Assembly: GCF_032854445.1 (NCBI RefSeq)
Contig: NC_088307.1
Coordinates: 18,240,017-18,304,016, forward strand
Length of the DNA: 64,000 nt
Direction: 5' to 3'
Origin: Liolophura sinensis
Taxonomy: Eukaryota; Mollusca; Polyplacophora; Chitonida; Chitonidae
Part shown: piece by piece, positions 51,532-64,000 of the stretch
How the letters are laid out: every line of letters begins with the position of its first letter
Position numbering within the stretch: the stretch's first letter is position 1
The notes under the pieces: generated by a model
Seen by the model: the letters and a program-made list of their open reading frames with translations, nothing else
Databases searched by the model: none
What the model was told of the DNA's origin: nothing
Translations under genes and position numbers: made by a program

Positions 51532-54500
51532 TTACATGACGAACTTTTGCACAATGGTTGCCTTTTCCTGCAATGAAAGAACATAATTTTCAGAACAATA
51601 TTGCACAGGATTTTCATCTAGCTAGAACCAGCCCGTCAATACATATATTCATTTCATTTTCGGATGAAAAAACATGGGTCCTTTCACTTTATCTGTTCCC
51701 CTGACTAATATGTGGATCTTCTTAAGGGTGGGGGGGGGGGGGGGGTGAAAATGGGTAGGAATGTTTCGAGTTCGTATGTTCGTACATATGTATGCTACTG
51801 ATACTACCATAAGCAAGAAAAACGTATAAAACTGTGATAAAACACTTTAATAATGTGCCCAGTATCTTCAATTTGTGGTCAGAACATATGTTTTTCGTCT
51901 CCTTATCAGACAAGGGAACTGAATCTACTGGATGCTTCTTGGATTAGGAACGAAAGAATCCAAGAATGGTAAGCGTGAGGTTGTAAAGAACTTACAATTT
52001 TGCGAACTCTAATTTTTATTATATCGTTTAACAAATGTAGTTCCTTATATATTTAATTTCCCTCCCATCGTCTTGGCTTGGTCCACAGGTAAGTTTTACA
52101 ATACAAATGTTGAAAAGAATTGAATCACCGTGGAGATATAGGCGTATCTAGTAAATTACGAACTAGATTAATGTTTGGCGGAAGTATACACGTTGTGAGG
52201 TAGTGATGAAACTCATTATACTATGGCACCCGATTGAAGCTACTATACGTTACAGACTACATATATAGGTCAAGAAAGTCAACAATTGATAAACCCACGT
52301 CAAAACGATTCTGGGTGTTCTTTAAGGGCTTAGGCTAGTTAAGGTTTGAATTGCCCAATGGTCATTTCTGATACAGCTATAACCACGTTCATAGGTTGCG
52401 ATTTATCGTATTCACAGGTCGAATTGGAGAAGTGGAAGGAAAATATTCTTAGGCATATAAGCTGCGTTTAAAAGATGCGATTTGTTGAATACAATACAAT
52501 CGCATGGAAGCGCATGGGCAGACTGGACAATCGCGTCATGTGAGTTTACTCGGCTTAAAGACAAAGACCACTCTTAAACTAAGTATATATCACATGACAG
52601 ACCATTAAAAACTATCCAGGAAAATAGCTGGATTTATTTTTTAAGAATTTTTTTAACCGAGTGAAACGGTATTAAAAGTTCAGATTCTACGGTTGTCTGT
52701 TGTGACCCAGAAGCTATCAGTTACGTCACATCTATACTTCTGGCTTGAAATAATTCGATTCAAGGTCAAATCGGCAAATGCATCCATGGTTCTATATGTA
52801 TATGCATTTTGAATGCTGAAACGTAGCAGTCTAATATCTGTTAAGTAGCAAAAACTTAATGTGACGTCACTGGACCGGTAGTACTGTGGTCAGAAAAGGC
52901 CACCGTAGAATAAAATATTAAAATGCATTTTACAAGGTTAAAAAAACAAAAAAAAAAAAACAAATCCAACTATTTTCTGTGCCCACCCAATTATGTTTTA
53001 ACGGTCTTTCATTTGATAGGCCTAGATACTTCATTTTATTGTTTTCTTTGCCTTCACAAACGATAAGTAGGCCTACAGGGTCATAGCATTAAACTTTGAA
53101 GTAATACAATAATATAGTGTTGAAAGCAAAAAATTACATTTGTCTCCCAGTTTTTTGAAGAAGTATACATATGAATATCATATTGAGTGGTCTAACCACG
53201 TGATAAAGAGAAATTAATACTCCTGCTACAATTACACGTATATTGGCTAAAAATAGCAGAGCAGGTGTTTCAAAATTAGAATCAGAAGTGTCATTTGTTA
53301 GAAAATAAGACAGATAATAAAAGAACAATTCATTTATTAAAAGCATAATCTATACACTATTAGCCCCATCAGCCATAGCTATGAACGAACTTAGATCACT
53401 CACCCCTCCGTCCGTATCGTACAGGTAGGTAGTGTTGTTCCCAACCCCCCAGTTGTCGAAGTTGGTGCACTTGTCCTTGGGTCCTCTCTTTGCCCTACCG
53501 TCCCGAGCCCAGATCTGTGAAGAGAGAGACGTATTTGTTATTGACGAATAAGACTGGTTGATTGATTGACTGTTTACTGCCATATAGGTCTACCCAAATA
53601 ATTTCCGCCTAGTTAGTTTTACCACTGGAGGAAACTGCATGAAGTGCCTTGGTGTAAACCACAGACATTTGGACAGTTACTGAGGAGCTTTCCAACGTAT
53701 TAGTGTAAAACAAGTGGTCTTTAACGAACGAAAGGCAGCGTTAACGACCATACAATAGCTCACCTACGAGTTAGAACAAGGAAATGTACAAATTGTATCC
53801 CAGTATTGACAATAAGGAAATTACATGAATATTCTGATATCATAGAAACTTGGTTTCCAGAATAAAGTACATGGAGGCCTAAATGAAGGATACTTGACCA
53901 TCTGAAAAAATCAAAAAAAATCACTTAATACTATTTACAATTACATGTAAAATGAGTGAGAAAGTTAATATGAATGAAAAAATGAGAGCAGATTAATAGT
54001 TCAAAATTTTCGCTCAATTTCGTTTGTGTTCGCCAGTTTCCGACAACCTATTAAAACACTTGTAACAAAACAGCACCTTGACGGATCCACCGGGAGGTAA
54101 CTCGCATTCATCAAACGTATACTCCAGCTGAGAGTTATCGGCCATAATACGTCTTACTTTCCACCCTGTCAATTGCATGACCTAAATGAAAAAAAAAAAA
54201 AGAAAAAAGAATGAGAAATAATTATAATTATTTATTTTTACGAAACAAATGTAAGTAGTATTCCCTTTCTCTTCGATACTAGTTGTTTTATTAATTAACA
54301 ATAAAAATAATTGTTATTAATAAAGCGGCAATCGAAGCAGCGAGAGCCAGGTTTCAGCCGGTCACATTGTCCTGAGGACGTTGGGCTGTGCATGTCCACA
54401 ACAACATGTGGCCAAGCTAACCGCCCATCCCTTTTAGTGTTTTTGATATAGTAGACGTATTCTTGTGGAAAATAACACAGATATTCAATACCATGTTCAT

Positions 54501-57500
54501 AAGTTTCTGTAAACGATGCAATTTAAGTCTTTTCCATAACTCCTTTGGAAGCAAACCTCAGGAGTTTGGGATTTCCACTGTCATTATATTCGTCATTTAA
54601 TAATAAACTTTTGAAAAGATTTTTTTGGTCACGTGAAAGAGGAACCTTCTCTTTCCTGATTTAATATTACTTTGATATGAATTTTTGAACATACCTTTCC
54701 GGTCTTCAAGGAGCCAGTGTTCTCGACAACAACATATCGTCCGTCGGGCGCAGTCTCGGAGAATCCGACTGGACCACGAGATGACCTTTGAACCGTGACT
54801 CTTCCGGTGGCCTCTCCGACGTTTACAGGTCCTGCTTATAAGGAAGAAATAGAACTAATTCAGCAAAAGGTTGGTGATAGTCGCCTCAGTTCCCAACAGT
54901 TAGAGAATTCATATACTGTGGAATGGAATTTTGAAAGTAGACAAAGTTAAAACACCTAAGACAACTAGAAAAGACAAAAAGAAATAGAAAAAAAGCAGTG
55001 GGCAATTCTATTCTGACTTAATTGCTCAGCAACTGATCCAAAGTTTCAACGTACCGGAAGTCAGTGGGTTTCTCGCAGAGTCTCCTTGACCCAATGACAG
55101 CTTCACCACATCCTTGAGGTTTAGTCTGTAACAACAACAAAAATACAACATTGGTATCTCGTGGATATCTAAACATCGTTGACTTCATGCTTGTTAATTC
55201 GTATCCTCATCACTCTTCCGGTTTAACTGACTTCTCTCTAAATTCTTGCGGAAACTTGTGACCACCACATACAACATATGTCTCATTTATTCCCTACTTT
55301 AAGATCCCAAGAATTAACCTCACCCCAGATCCTAAAAAAAAGAGGCCACTTTCACAAAAACTTCGTAAATCAGGTCTCGGGTAGACTTCAAAAATGACGT
55401 TGGCTATAAGTTACAGGCATTCTATACCTTCATAAAAGCCCCATATGCATACTCACGCAGAGCCACATATTCTTACACTGACCCCCAATATCCTTAGACC
55501 CCATAAACTCACACAGGCCTCCATATCCTCATACAGACCCCATATCCTTATACAGCTCTCATGTCGTCACACACACCCCAATATCCTCATACTGATCCTC
55601 ATATCATCACAGAGACCCCATGTCCTAACACAGACCCTGATATCCTCACATAGACCTTGGCATCATCACACAGACCGCTCTATCTTCACACCGACCCCTA
55701 TATCTTCACACAGAATTCCATATCCTCACACAGACCCGCTGATCCTCACATAGACCCGCTGATCCTCACACAGTCCTTGATATCCTCACAAAGACCCCTA
55801 TATCCTCCCTACACTCCTCACCTGTTCTCCTCCACGTCTAGCAGTTTCCTGTAAGCCGCGATCTCCAGCTCCAGGGTGAGCTTGGCGTCCATCAGAGCCT
55901 GGATCTCCTGCAGGACTGATTCCAGTTCCTGCTGTAGGTGTTGGATCTGGTCCTTCAGGTGCTTTGTCTCGGCGTCATGCATCGTGTCCTTATCCTCCAT
56001 CTGCTGGTTCAGACTCTTCACCTGTGACTCTAGGTACGCGTTCTGTAACAGGCATGGAGTCACGCATTGGATACAACATTATGTATTCAGGAATTTCGAA
56101 TCAGGCCCTTTAATTGAGCTGGGAATAACCCAGGATGGCGTTATATCGGAAAAGGTGGAGACATAACGAGATAAGAATCCTGTACATTGGTAGAGAAGGT
56201 TTTTACTTCTTTTGACAAATGAAATGTTGAGTCTTACAATGAATGCTACACAAAATTGTCCAATTGTTTTAGTGTAAAGAAAGTTTAAACTGGCATGGAG
56301 TCCCAAAACGGACGTTGCATTATGTTATTCAACGAGAAAACGTACACCATTGCAGTCATAGGTTTGCCTGTTTGACTGATTGTTGATTGATGGGGATTCA
56401 CTCACCCTGGCCTGGAGCTCAGACAGTTTAGATGTCAGGTCCATAATCTTAGATTTATTCCTTTTGCTCTCCTCCTTGGTCAAGTCGTTGTCACGTGACG
56501 GTGCGCTGTTCATCTGGCCCGCTCGGATTTCAAGTATCTGATCAGAAAAAAAATAATAAAATAAAATAAAATAAAAAATCAAACATAGGAATAAATGACT
56601 GTAAATGTGTTTTTCTTCTGATGAAGTCATTACGTTGATACACATGTGTTTGAATGACACTTTTACAATTTATCCAGGTGACTTTGCACCATTATCAGGG
56701 GTACTGCAAATCGCACTTCAAGAAACGGGATGGTATACCTGTGAATATGACGTATCAAATAATCTTCATTCAACAAAGTCACAACAAGTCACAAACTGCA
56801 TGATTATTTCTTTTCTTTTGCATTTTTTATTTTCGCTTTGTACGAAATTAGTTAAGAAATTGAACTCGGACATATGTAAGAAATGTATGAAAGCATTAAT
56901 TACGAAGTTACGTAATTGGAAGGAAAAGAACAATAAGTTCAACCGCCATCGTGGACAGCACTGTGGATTATTCTACCACCTCTGGCTGCGGAAAGTTTAG
57001 CGGTCCGGTTGCCGAGGCATTGCAGCCGGACAAAAGGTGGCGGAACCTAAATAAACTAAGACACGCAGAGCCTATTCAATGTGGCTGACTGCTTATTTAG
57101 AAAGTTTTCCACAGACCGCTAAACTTTACCAGTTCCATAATATTTAAAACCTTACACATACCTGGTTGTTGTATTTGGAGTCCATGTCATTGCGCATCTG
57201 GTCAAGTCGGTTGTCGTACTCAGCCTGTATTTCCCGAATAGCCTTGGACAACTCGCCCTTCCAGTATTCCCGGAGATCTCCACTGTCGTCACGGTTAGCC
57301 AGTGCCTGAAGGTCTCGGATTTCCTGATTAAACAAAGATGTAATTGACTGGTGTGTTCATTCTGCTGGTGTTTGTACACCATTTCACAACTCAACATTTT
57401 GACCTATGTGGATCAATATACGATAGGCGTAATTCCTGATTGAAGTCGTTGATTCTCACAGAAATTCCGGCATAAAGAATAGTAAATGATATTCAAATAG

Positions 57501-60500
57501 AGCCATGAATTCTGTAAAACATGGAGTTCGGTAAGAGAGCGAAATTAGGTAATAGCACGGAATTAAATAAAAAAAAAACGAAATTAAATACACTTGTGCT
57601 ATCCATGTCAGGCAAAGTTTCACACTTTAGAGAACAAAATACACACAAAGCACTGTCCGTTGTCCAAATTCTGATTCCAAAGACCTGATTTCTTTTGAGA
57701 GAAACAGATGAAATTCGTGGTCAATATAAAGGCTAAAGGCGTAGGTATTGTGCAGCAAGACCGGTTCGTAAACGCCTCGTAATCATTTTAGGCAACAGAA
57801 GAACAAAGCATTTTCCTTCATCCAGTTTCTGCTTCCAAAACGAAGGCCTGGTTGTTTGGAAGAAACTATCAGGATGTAGACGTACCTGTTCGTACACACT
57901 TGTGATGAAGGCCAGCTCTTCTTCCAAAGACTGGCATTTGTTCGCCATGTTAATGTGGGCCACGGTTTCGTTGTCCAAATCCTAAAAAAAACAACAAAAT
58001 TTAATTAAAATCTTTAAAATGTTTCGGTGACTGTGAAGGAAACTGAATGAAAAAGTAAGAGAATGGGTGAAGGAATTTATAACTATATTAGTTTATTTAC
58101 TTCATTTCTGTTTAACGTTACATTTATTTTTCTCATAGAGGAGGAAGGAATCGTATAACTTGGAGCAAATCACACGTCATATTGGTAGAAGCCTGCAGAT
58201 TTGCAGTAAACGTCGTGTAACACCACGCAAAAGAGCACCGTACTCAACAACATATTGTTACCTAGGCTTCAAGAGCAAGGGTAGCAATAGAAATCTTAAA
58301 AACCCATTTCCCGAGAATATCTTGAATTCACGTCTCGCGTGACTTATATCGATGGAAAGGTAAGCACCTTTACTCCTCGACCACGCCTCGCTATCTTCAT
58401 TACTAAATTACAATTTTTTTTTCAAATCTGAATCATGATGAAGAATCTTGCACAAATGGTGAGAGCTGCAAATGATGTAAGTAGCCTACCCCTCTCAGTC
58501 TGGTGTTGTCGTCCTGTACTCTCTGCTGGTTAGCCCTGGCGTTCTTGCAATCGTCCTCGGCGTTCTGAATGCGGTCCTGCAGCGTGTTGTTCTCTGCCTC
58601 CAGCTGCCGCACCTTCCCCAGTGCGTCCTCGTACTTGTCCTTATAGTCATCCGCTCGGGCCTTCTCGTCCGCTGTCCTGTAGGTCAGAAAGAGGGAGAGA
58701 TTTATTGACCGATTGAATTTATTTATTTATTTATTTGATTAGTGTTTTACGCCGTACTCAAGAATATTTCAATCATATGACGGTGGCCAGCGTTATGGTG
58801 GGAGGAAACCGGTCAGAGCCCAAGGGAAACCCACGACCATCCGCAGGTTGCTGCAGGACCCTTCAACGTACGGCCGGAGAGGAAGCCAGCATGAGATGGG
58901 CTCCTGGGTCATTACGCTGCGCTAGCGCGCTAACTAACTGAGCCATGGAGGCCCCCTGACCGATTGAATTAGGCCTACCTAATGATTAACTGAGTTCATG
59001 ACTGCTTGATTCATTGACTGCTTGGTTGACTGCTTGATTGATTAAATGATTGACTGCTCGACTGATTGATTGATACAGATGAATTCCTGATGATTTGAAT
59101 CAATGGCTGATTGACTGAAGAGAACGAATAACTCCATGCAACAACGAACGAGCGAATGTTCGAACCTGTGACGACGGCACGACAACGCTTTAACGGAATG
59201 AGTTAGCGATGTTGTACTTTTGAGTGCACTTGTTTCCAACAAGACTGCACAGTCTGACCGAGTGACTCTAAACGAGTGATGTCTAATCATTTGCAGCTAA
59301 CATCGGTGCATTTTCTCCCTAACTCTGCTTAAGTCATAGTGCTAGAGCTGGGTGTTACTGCCGAAGCATATGCATGATCGGTTAGAATATAACCCTATCC
59401 GAGGTAAACTGACAAGATGCCGTATTTCACCTGTAATACGTGCGACCATTTGTCACTGGTCGCGTTTTACTCTCTATTTTGTAGTATTTTATACTATAGT
59501 TATAAATCATTTTTTCGGCAAGAACAATGTGATTGATTAGACAAATTTTTGTTGATCATTTTTGTTTTTCATTGAATTATCGATTTTCGGATTGTTCCAG
59601 AAAATGTTTTTCACGATATCCCCTCCCATGCATTACTCATCCCTTAATTCCACCTTTAAAACCTTTGGCGTATGACCTGGTCTAACTATGACCCCGTGGG
59701 TCCACAGGTTAACCGATTCGGTGATGGCCAGAGGTGATGACAAGTCATCACGTGTCACAGTCACGTGACACACTTAACAGGTCATCTGAACAGGCAGAAA
59801 AATTTCCCTGCGGCCACTTGATCGGCTAAGCCTCTAGTCCATGCATAAAGATTTCGGGGGTCTGGTTTACTAATGAATATTAATAGCGGCCTTTGATTAG
59901 ACGTATATAAATTACGATACCTGCTAAGGTATGGTGAGTGTTAAATATTTCGCACCCATTTAATCGGCGATATACATTAATTTGCATATTCATGCATCAT
60001 AAATACCGAAAGTTATGCATGTAGGCTCCTCGCTCAGAGGCAACGTGGACAGTTCCATACTGCTTATATATGGAATGTACTGTATGAATTGCCTAGAGGT
60101 GTTTGGAAATAACTCAAAAGTGCAAAAATACATAAATGGATAGGTAATGGAATATTCACGTTTAAATTCAGCATATCTTATGACCAATCTTTACATAGCT
60201 GAATCCACGTTCTTCTGCTACACAATCAGTCAGTCAAAAGACTGATGGACTGACTGATTGTGTTAGTACGGATGCTTAGTTATTATCATGCTAAACCACA
60301 ACAGCAAACTACTGAGCTAAGCCGTAAAAATAAGTCCGAACTATAATTCGGGTTCTACTCTGCGGAATTTGAAAGGTTTGAATTGAACATTGCACTGATT
60401 TTAGTTGTTTTAAAATATGCTATATATTTATTTATTTATTTGACTGGTGTTTTACGCCGTACTCAAGAATATTTCACTTATACGACGGCGACCAGCATTA

Positions 60501-62993
60501 TGGTGGGAGGAAAAGAAGCCTCTATCAAGACTTGATTTCCATGACATGCGTTGCTAAGCCAGGAATTTCGGTGTTTTCGAGTTGGAAAATTTCGAATTTA
60601 TATGTAAGCGTCGAAAAAGACGTTCATATACCAGTCGACAACCAAAATGGGCGTTCCAGGTCAATAATCGCACGGTTAATTCCCAAAACGACGTTTGACA
60701 CAAACTATCAAACTAAGAAAGTATATATAAAGCACGAAATTAGGCCGCAATCATGCAAAAAGAAGAAGGGATAATAGTTTTCAATTGATGTTGGAAAGAC
60801 GCAAGGCATGTTCAAGGCGCACGAGGGAAAAAAGTCCAACCAGTGTGCGCCACTAATCCCCAGCTACAATCACTTCACCCTCTTTTTTTTTAAAGAAAAC
60901 TCACTGTGGCCATGACCCGTATAGAAAAGTTATGCAGTTCATTGGATAGAGGGCGTGTCAAGAATCATCACGTGGTCTAAATATCACGCATACAAGTCAA
61001 ACCAGTTTTAGGTCAATACGACCTCTTTGCAGTCCACAGAAGCACAGCAAATGTAGCCTTGGGTTACAAAAATTTAAGCTAAAATAGTCAGTTGAGTGGT
61101 TTCGGCCATATAGGCTATAATCACAGCTGTAGAAGTTCGTGTAAGAAACATTATATTCCATTTATATTATAATATTCTAACATTATATTATATTAGAGGG
61201 CTATTCAAACTAGTGACTAGGTTGTGAATCATAAAGGATACTCATGAATGGTAAACACAGTTTATTCAGGTTGTCAATCTGAGCTGCAACTGGGACTTGG
61301 TCTGTATTGATAACAAGGCGTCGAGATTCCATCCTGAACAGTTAGGTGATATGAGGAATAAAACATAGACTTGTCCTGCTTGTTTGCTTGCATGCTTTTC
61401 AAATATTCAAAATTCAGTCGTATCATACCTAATATTTTAACATGTATATATCCGTTCAATGACTACAGAATCTTTCCATAACACAGATTGTTTGAAAGAA
61501 AAAAAAAGGGCAGGTATTTTTGCGATGACGTGGCATTCAGCCACCCGAGTGATATTAGGTCGCTGGGTGGGCAGTGGGTGTTTTTGATCGTGTTGATTGA
61601 CATGCCGAAACTACTGTCCAAACATCTCGTTTTCATTCGTTTCGTTTGAAACAATTAAACATGGGCGTTCACTTTGTAAACTATAGATCAACGTTGTAGA
61701 ATGACAAATCGCAGGTTGTAATAACCGCCAACTCGCTCTGATTAATCAATTGATTGTTGTCTAACGCCATAAAAAATCAAAAATTTGTCAAAAATTTTTG
61801 GACAAACGATTGCGGTCAGTTTTATCTGGGGTCAAGAGTCTCTCAATCCCAGGTTTTATGGGGAGAGGAAACCACTGTGACAGAGTTAAACCTTTAGACA
61901 GCAATTGACGAACTTTCTCACTTATGTGATGTATAAACTTAAAACGCAAATTGGTGAAGGGTGTCCATTGTCAACGAACATAAAACCTTCCGAAAGGGAC
62001 TCACAGGCACTGTCGAGCGTTTATTGTCAGCGAGGCCTGAGGAACACCGGGAGTGGATGACTATGATTTCATTGACAGAGGATTCTACTTGCATGGTTGG
62101 CTGCTTCATATGATTGCTGCAGTGATTTGAAGACCGGTTTACAGTCAACCAAAGTAGCACGACTGCAGATATGAAAGTCACGTCTGACATGCAGAAAATC
62201 CAAACAAAACTTGAAGGAAACTCTAAAAAAAATGTCATCGTATTCTAACTCGTGAGAACTATGTATAGACTACCTCAGTTCAGACAACTAACTTTTGGAA
62301 CAAAGACGTTGCTAGTTGGAATCCAGCTTTCACTGGTTTGGCCTTGAAGTTTGTGTGGTACCTAATGAAATGCTGTTCTTTCCTATGGTTATTATTTCGT
62401 TTTTCTCCTTCTGTGTGGAAAATGAATACCTTTCTTGCATATTGTGTTAGACATCACTCCAAAGGTAAATAAATATAATAAATAAAATAAAATAACATTA
62501 CTTACTGTGCCTTTTCGTGGGTCAACTGATCTTCTAGACTAACCAGCTTTACGTCAGTGTCGGCTTTCTCTTTTGACAGGTCGTCAATGATGTTCCTAGC
62601 CTGCGCTAGTTCAGTCTCGTACATATCCTTGATTTTTGTCGGGTCGAAATTTTTCCGGAGTTTATCCAGCTCGGTTTGCAAAGCTTTGTTTTGGGCCTCC
62701 AAGAAACGCACCCTCTCAATGTAAGTGGCAAAGCGCTCATTCAGATTTTGCATATCCTTCTTCTCTTGCGCTCTCGACTCCTTCATGGAGTTAACCCCCT
62801 TGCCCGTAGCGTTGGCATAGGTGCCGGGTTGCAGGGTAATGCCTGCAGGAGGCGCTGCTCCATACGATAATCGATTCGTCTGCCTGGTGATGGGGGAATT
62901 TCCAGGATGCGCCGTCCGCTGGATGACTGTCGTGTTGCGGTTTCCAATGATGGGCTCATAGCTGCCACTGCGCCGATTTGGTGTGGTCGCCAT
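51532..62993 (-). CDS. Cytoplasmic intermediate filament protein, protostome type with lamin tail domain
   Basis: Structural filament subunit. Eleven exons (62506-62993, 58490-58676, 57886-57981, 57162-57323, 56406-56537, 55822-56042, 55055-55125, 54695-54831, 54077-54181, 53404-53514, 51532-51567) keep phase and give 581 residues. The head is Ser/Thr/Arg-rich (1-76). The rod starts with the family signature LNERFATYIERVRFLEAQN (about 84-102) and ends with LEIAAYRKLLDVEEN (about 413-427). This rod of about 350 residues fits the long coil 1B shared by lamins and protostome cytoplasmic filaments. The tail is a lamin-tail domain (about 453-575) with GRYVVVENTG, MQLTGWKVRR and IWARDG. I see no nuclear localisation signal after the rod and no CaaX end (it ends QKFVM), so it is cytoplasmic and not a lamin. 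The last 12-codon exon was found by phase and by similarity of EKATIVQK to other tails. Confidence 0.93.
53560..53790. repeat. Dispersed repeat family C copy
   Basis: Landmarks: GTAAACCACAGACATTTGGA, CAGTTACTGAGGAGCTTTCC, ACAAGTGGTCTTTAACGAAC. It lies in a filament-gene intron. Confidence 0.5.
55440..55821 (-). repeat. About 20-bp array starting at the donor of filament exon 6
   Basis: About 19 imperfect units, on the gene strand GTGAGGATATGGGGTCTGT and variants. The array begins directly at the donor (GAACAG|GTGAGGAG, donor bases 55820-55821), and most units repeat the GTGAGG core. It fills more than half of the intron after the exon that encodes the end of the rod. Confidence 0.85.
56992..57127. 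mobile_element. 136-bp MITE with perfect 14-bp terminal inverted repeats
   Basis: AAAGTTTAGCGGTC at 56992-57005 and its exact reverse complement at 57114-57127. No coding capacity. It lies 34 bp from the donor of filament exon 4. Confidence 0.75.
58720..58956 (-). mobile_element. SINE family A, full length, with 14-bp target-site duplication
   Basis: TTTATTTATTTATTTGATTA through the head GCGCTAACTAACTGAGCCAT. It is flanked by a perfect TGACCGATTGAATT duplication (58706-58719 and 58957-58970). A recent insertion 30 bp from the acceptor of filament exon 2. Confidence 0.92.
60422..60515 (-). mobile_element. SINE family A, 5'-truncated
   Basis: TTTATTTGACTGGTGTTTTA, CTTATACGACGGCGACCAGC, GGTGGGAGGAAAAG. 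Located in filament intron 1. Confidence 0.8.
61738..62110. repeat. Dispersed repeat family C copy, degenerate
   Basis: Landmarks: TTGTCTAACGCCATAAAAAA, GGAAACCACTGTGACAGAGT, TTGACGAACTTTCTCACTTA. It lies in intron 1 of the filament gene. Confidence 0.4.
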
Positions 62994-63178
62994 TTTTACT
63001 TTCCGTCGATCAAAACACTCGATTTACGCAACACTAAATTCCTGTGGCAGGTATAAGTTAAAAAAGTTTTTGAGGAAAAAAAATCTGCAAAAGAATCCGT
63101 GGAGAGATTCAGTTGAGCTAGCTTTCCTGTTGTTGCTGGAATGAGAAGAGACCGAATGGGGGGCTCGAAGTGAATCGG

Positions 63179-63186
63179 TTTAAATA
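63179..63186 (-). promoter_or_regulatory. TATA-like box of the intermediate filament gene
   Basis: Read on the minus strand this is TATTTAAA, lying 186 bases upstream of the start codon. It predicts a transcription start near 63150 and a 5' UTR of about 155 bases. The motif is clear, but its function is inferred from position only. Confidence 0.45.
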
Positions 63187-63214
63187 CCCTCAAATAGTTA
63201 ATTATTGCGCCCAC

Positions 63215-63968
63215 GGGGCAAGTGGTATCTAACGAGTCCGTCGATTGGCTGACAGGCTACTTTGTGCAACAGCGATTTCTGACCAGCAGTCTGATTGGGC
63301 GAATTCACCGTTGTCAGTGGAGCGAAGCGACAATGGGAAGGTACGCATCGCTGAACATGTCTTTTCAGAAAAAGAAGCGAGTCGGAACTTGAGGCTTCAC
63401 ATACAAGACAACATGACAAGAGTGACGGAATCTCGGTAGATTGAAGGACAATCAGTTGAACTTGATAAGTGGGTGATTACGTCCGGCCGACCACTGTCAC
63501 AAACAACAATAATACCGGTAGTAGGACATCGGCGAGACTTGTCCGGGAAAACCCGTATCAAACAAGACTGTTCCCATTATTCACCAAGCCACACCCCGCG
63601 GAGATCACGGACTAAGGCATTAACGCCTGTCATTTCCGACCCGTTATAAACTGAAAAAAAAATGTAAAGGGTATAAGGAGGTGGGAAAACGTTTTAGGGT
63701 TGAAATAAACATGGGAATTAAGCTTGTATTCGCACTGCAGCTTGTCACGAAACGATTTTATTTTCCTGCTGAGCATGTGACACTTTGTGCATGGATATCG
63801 CACTTATCTCCTTTGATTAATCATTGTTGTGAAGCACTTTAAACTTCAAGAATTACATTCATTAAAATTCAAGGAGATGCATATACAACTCTTTTAACAT
63901 TAGCCGGGTTTTATTTCATTGTTAATACATTGCGGTACCGAGTATTCCCTTTAGTCTGCACATACCAC
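63215..63968. other. Upstream of the intermediate filament gene
   Basis: No coding exon recognised. Probably 5' flanking DNA of the filament gene. Short frames of up to 73 codons are without motif. Confidence 0.4.
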
Positions 63969-64000
63969 AAATTTATTTATTTGTTTGACTGGAGTTTTAC
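63969..64000 (-). mobile_element. SINE family A, cut by window edge
   Basis: CAAATTTATTTATTTGTTTG then ACTGGAGTTTTAC, the tail and first body bases of the element. Confidence 0.6.

Noticed and set aside
56605-57000. 131-codon plus-strand frame
   Set aside because: Lies across an intron of the filament gene on the opposite strand and ends in a MITE. No recognisable domain.

Overview
The window is animal nuclear DNA, most likely from a lophotrochozoan and probably a mollusc. Three things suggest this. The genes are split into small GT-AG exons. Two tRNA-headed SINE families of the kind common in mollusc genomes recur throughout. The intermediate filament gene encodes a cytoplasmic protein with a roughly 350-residue rod and a lamin-type tail domain, which is the protostome form.

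Five protein genes and one tRNA gene can be built from the sequence. From left to right they are: ABCF1 (minus strand, 17 exons visible, 3' end outside the window, start at 16728); a tRNA-Glu(CTC) gene (17104-17175, plus); SURF1 (minus, 9 exons, complete, 20420-33047); PFDN6 (plus, 4 exons, complete, 33317-37997), which shares a 269-bp divergent promoter interval with SURF1; a two-exon single-pass leucine-rich-repeat membrane protein (plus, 45415-47739); and a cytoplasmic intermediate filament gene (minus, 11 exons, complete, 51532-62993). ABCF1, SURF1 and PFDN6 are housekeeping genes for translation, cytochrome oxidase assembly and cytoskeletal protein folding. The other two genes are not obviously linked to them. 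Every exon set keeps reading phase across all junctions, and each reconstructed protein has the length expected for its family or, for ABCF1, covers it up to the window edge.

Most other DNA is introns and spacers filled with repeats: about 23 copies of SINE family A, about 9 of SINE family B, a degenerate dispersed repeat (family C), short inverted-repeat DNA elements (one carrying the start of a SAP-like coding region), and at least ten tandem arrays.

The most unusual signal is that several tandem arrays sit at 5' splice sites and have units that copy the splice donor. In ABCF1 and PFDN6 the unit also contains the last bases of the conserved exon, so the exon-intron junction itself appears to be the seed. 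In SURF1 a roughly 3-kb, 39-bp array starts at the first intron base, and every unit begins with CAG|GT. In the intermediate filament gene a roughly 20-bp array starts at the donor, with GTGAGG in its units. A SINE insertion next to PFDN6 exon 2 has also duplicated that exon's donor as its target-site duplication. I know of no described class of donor-seeded intronic minisatellites, so this is the part of the window most worth following up.
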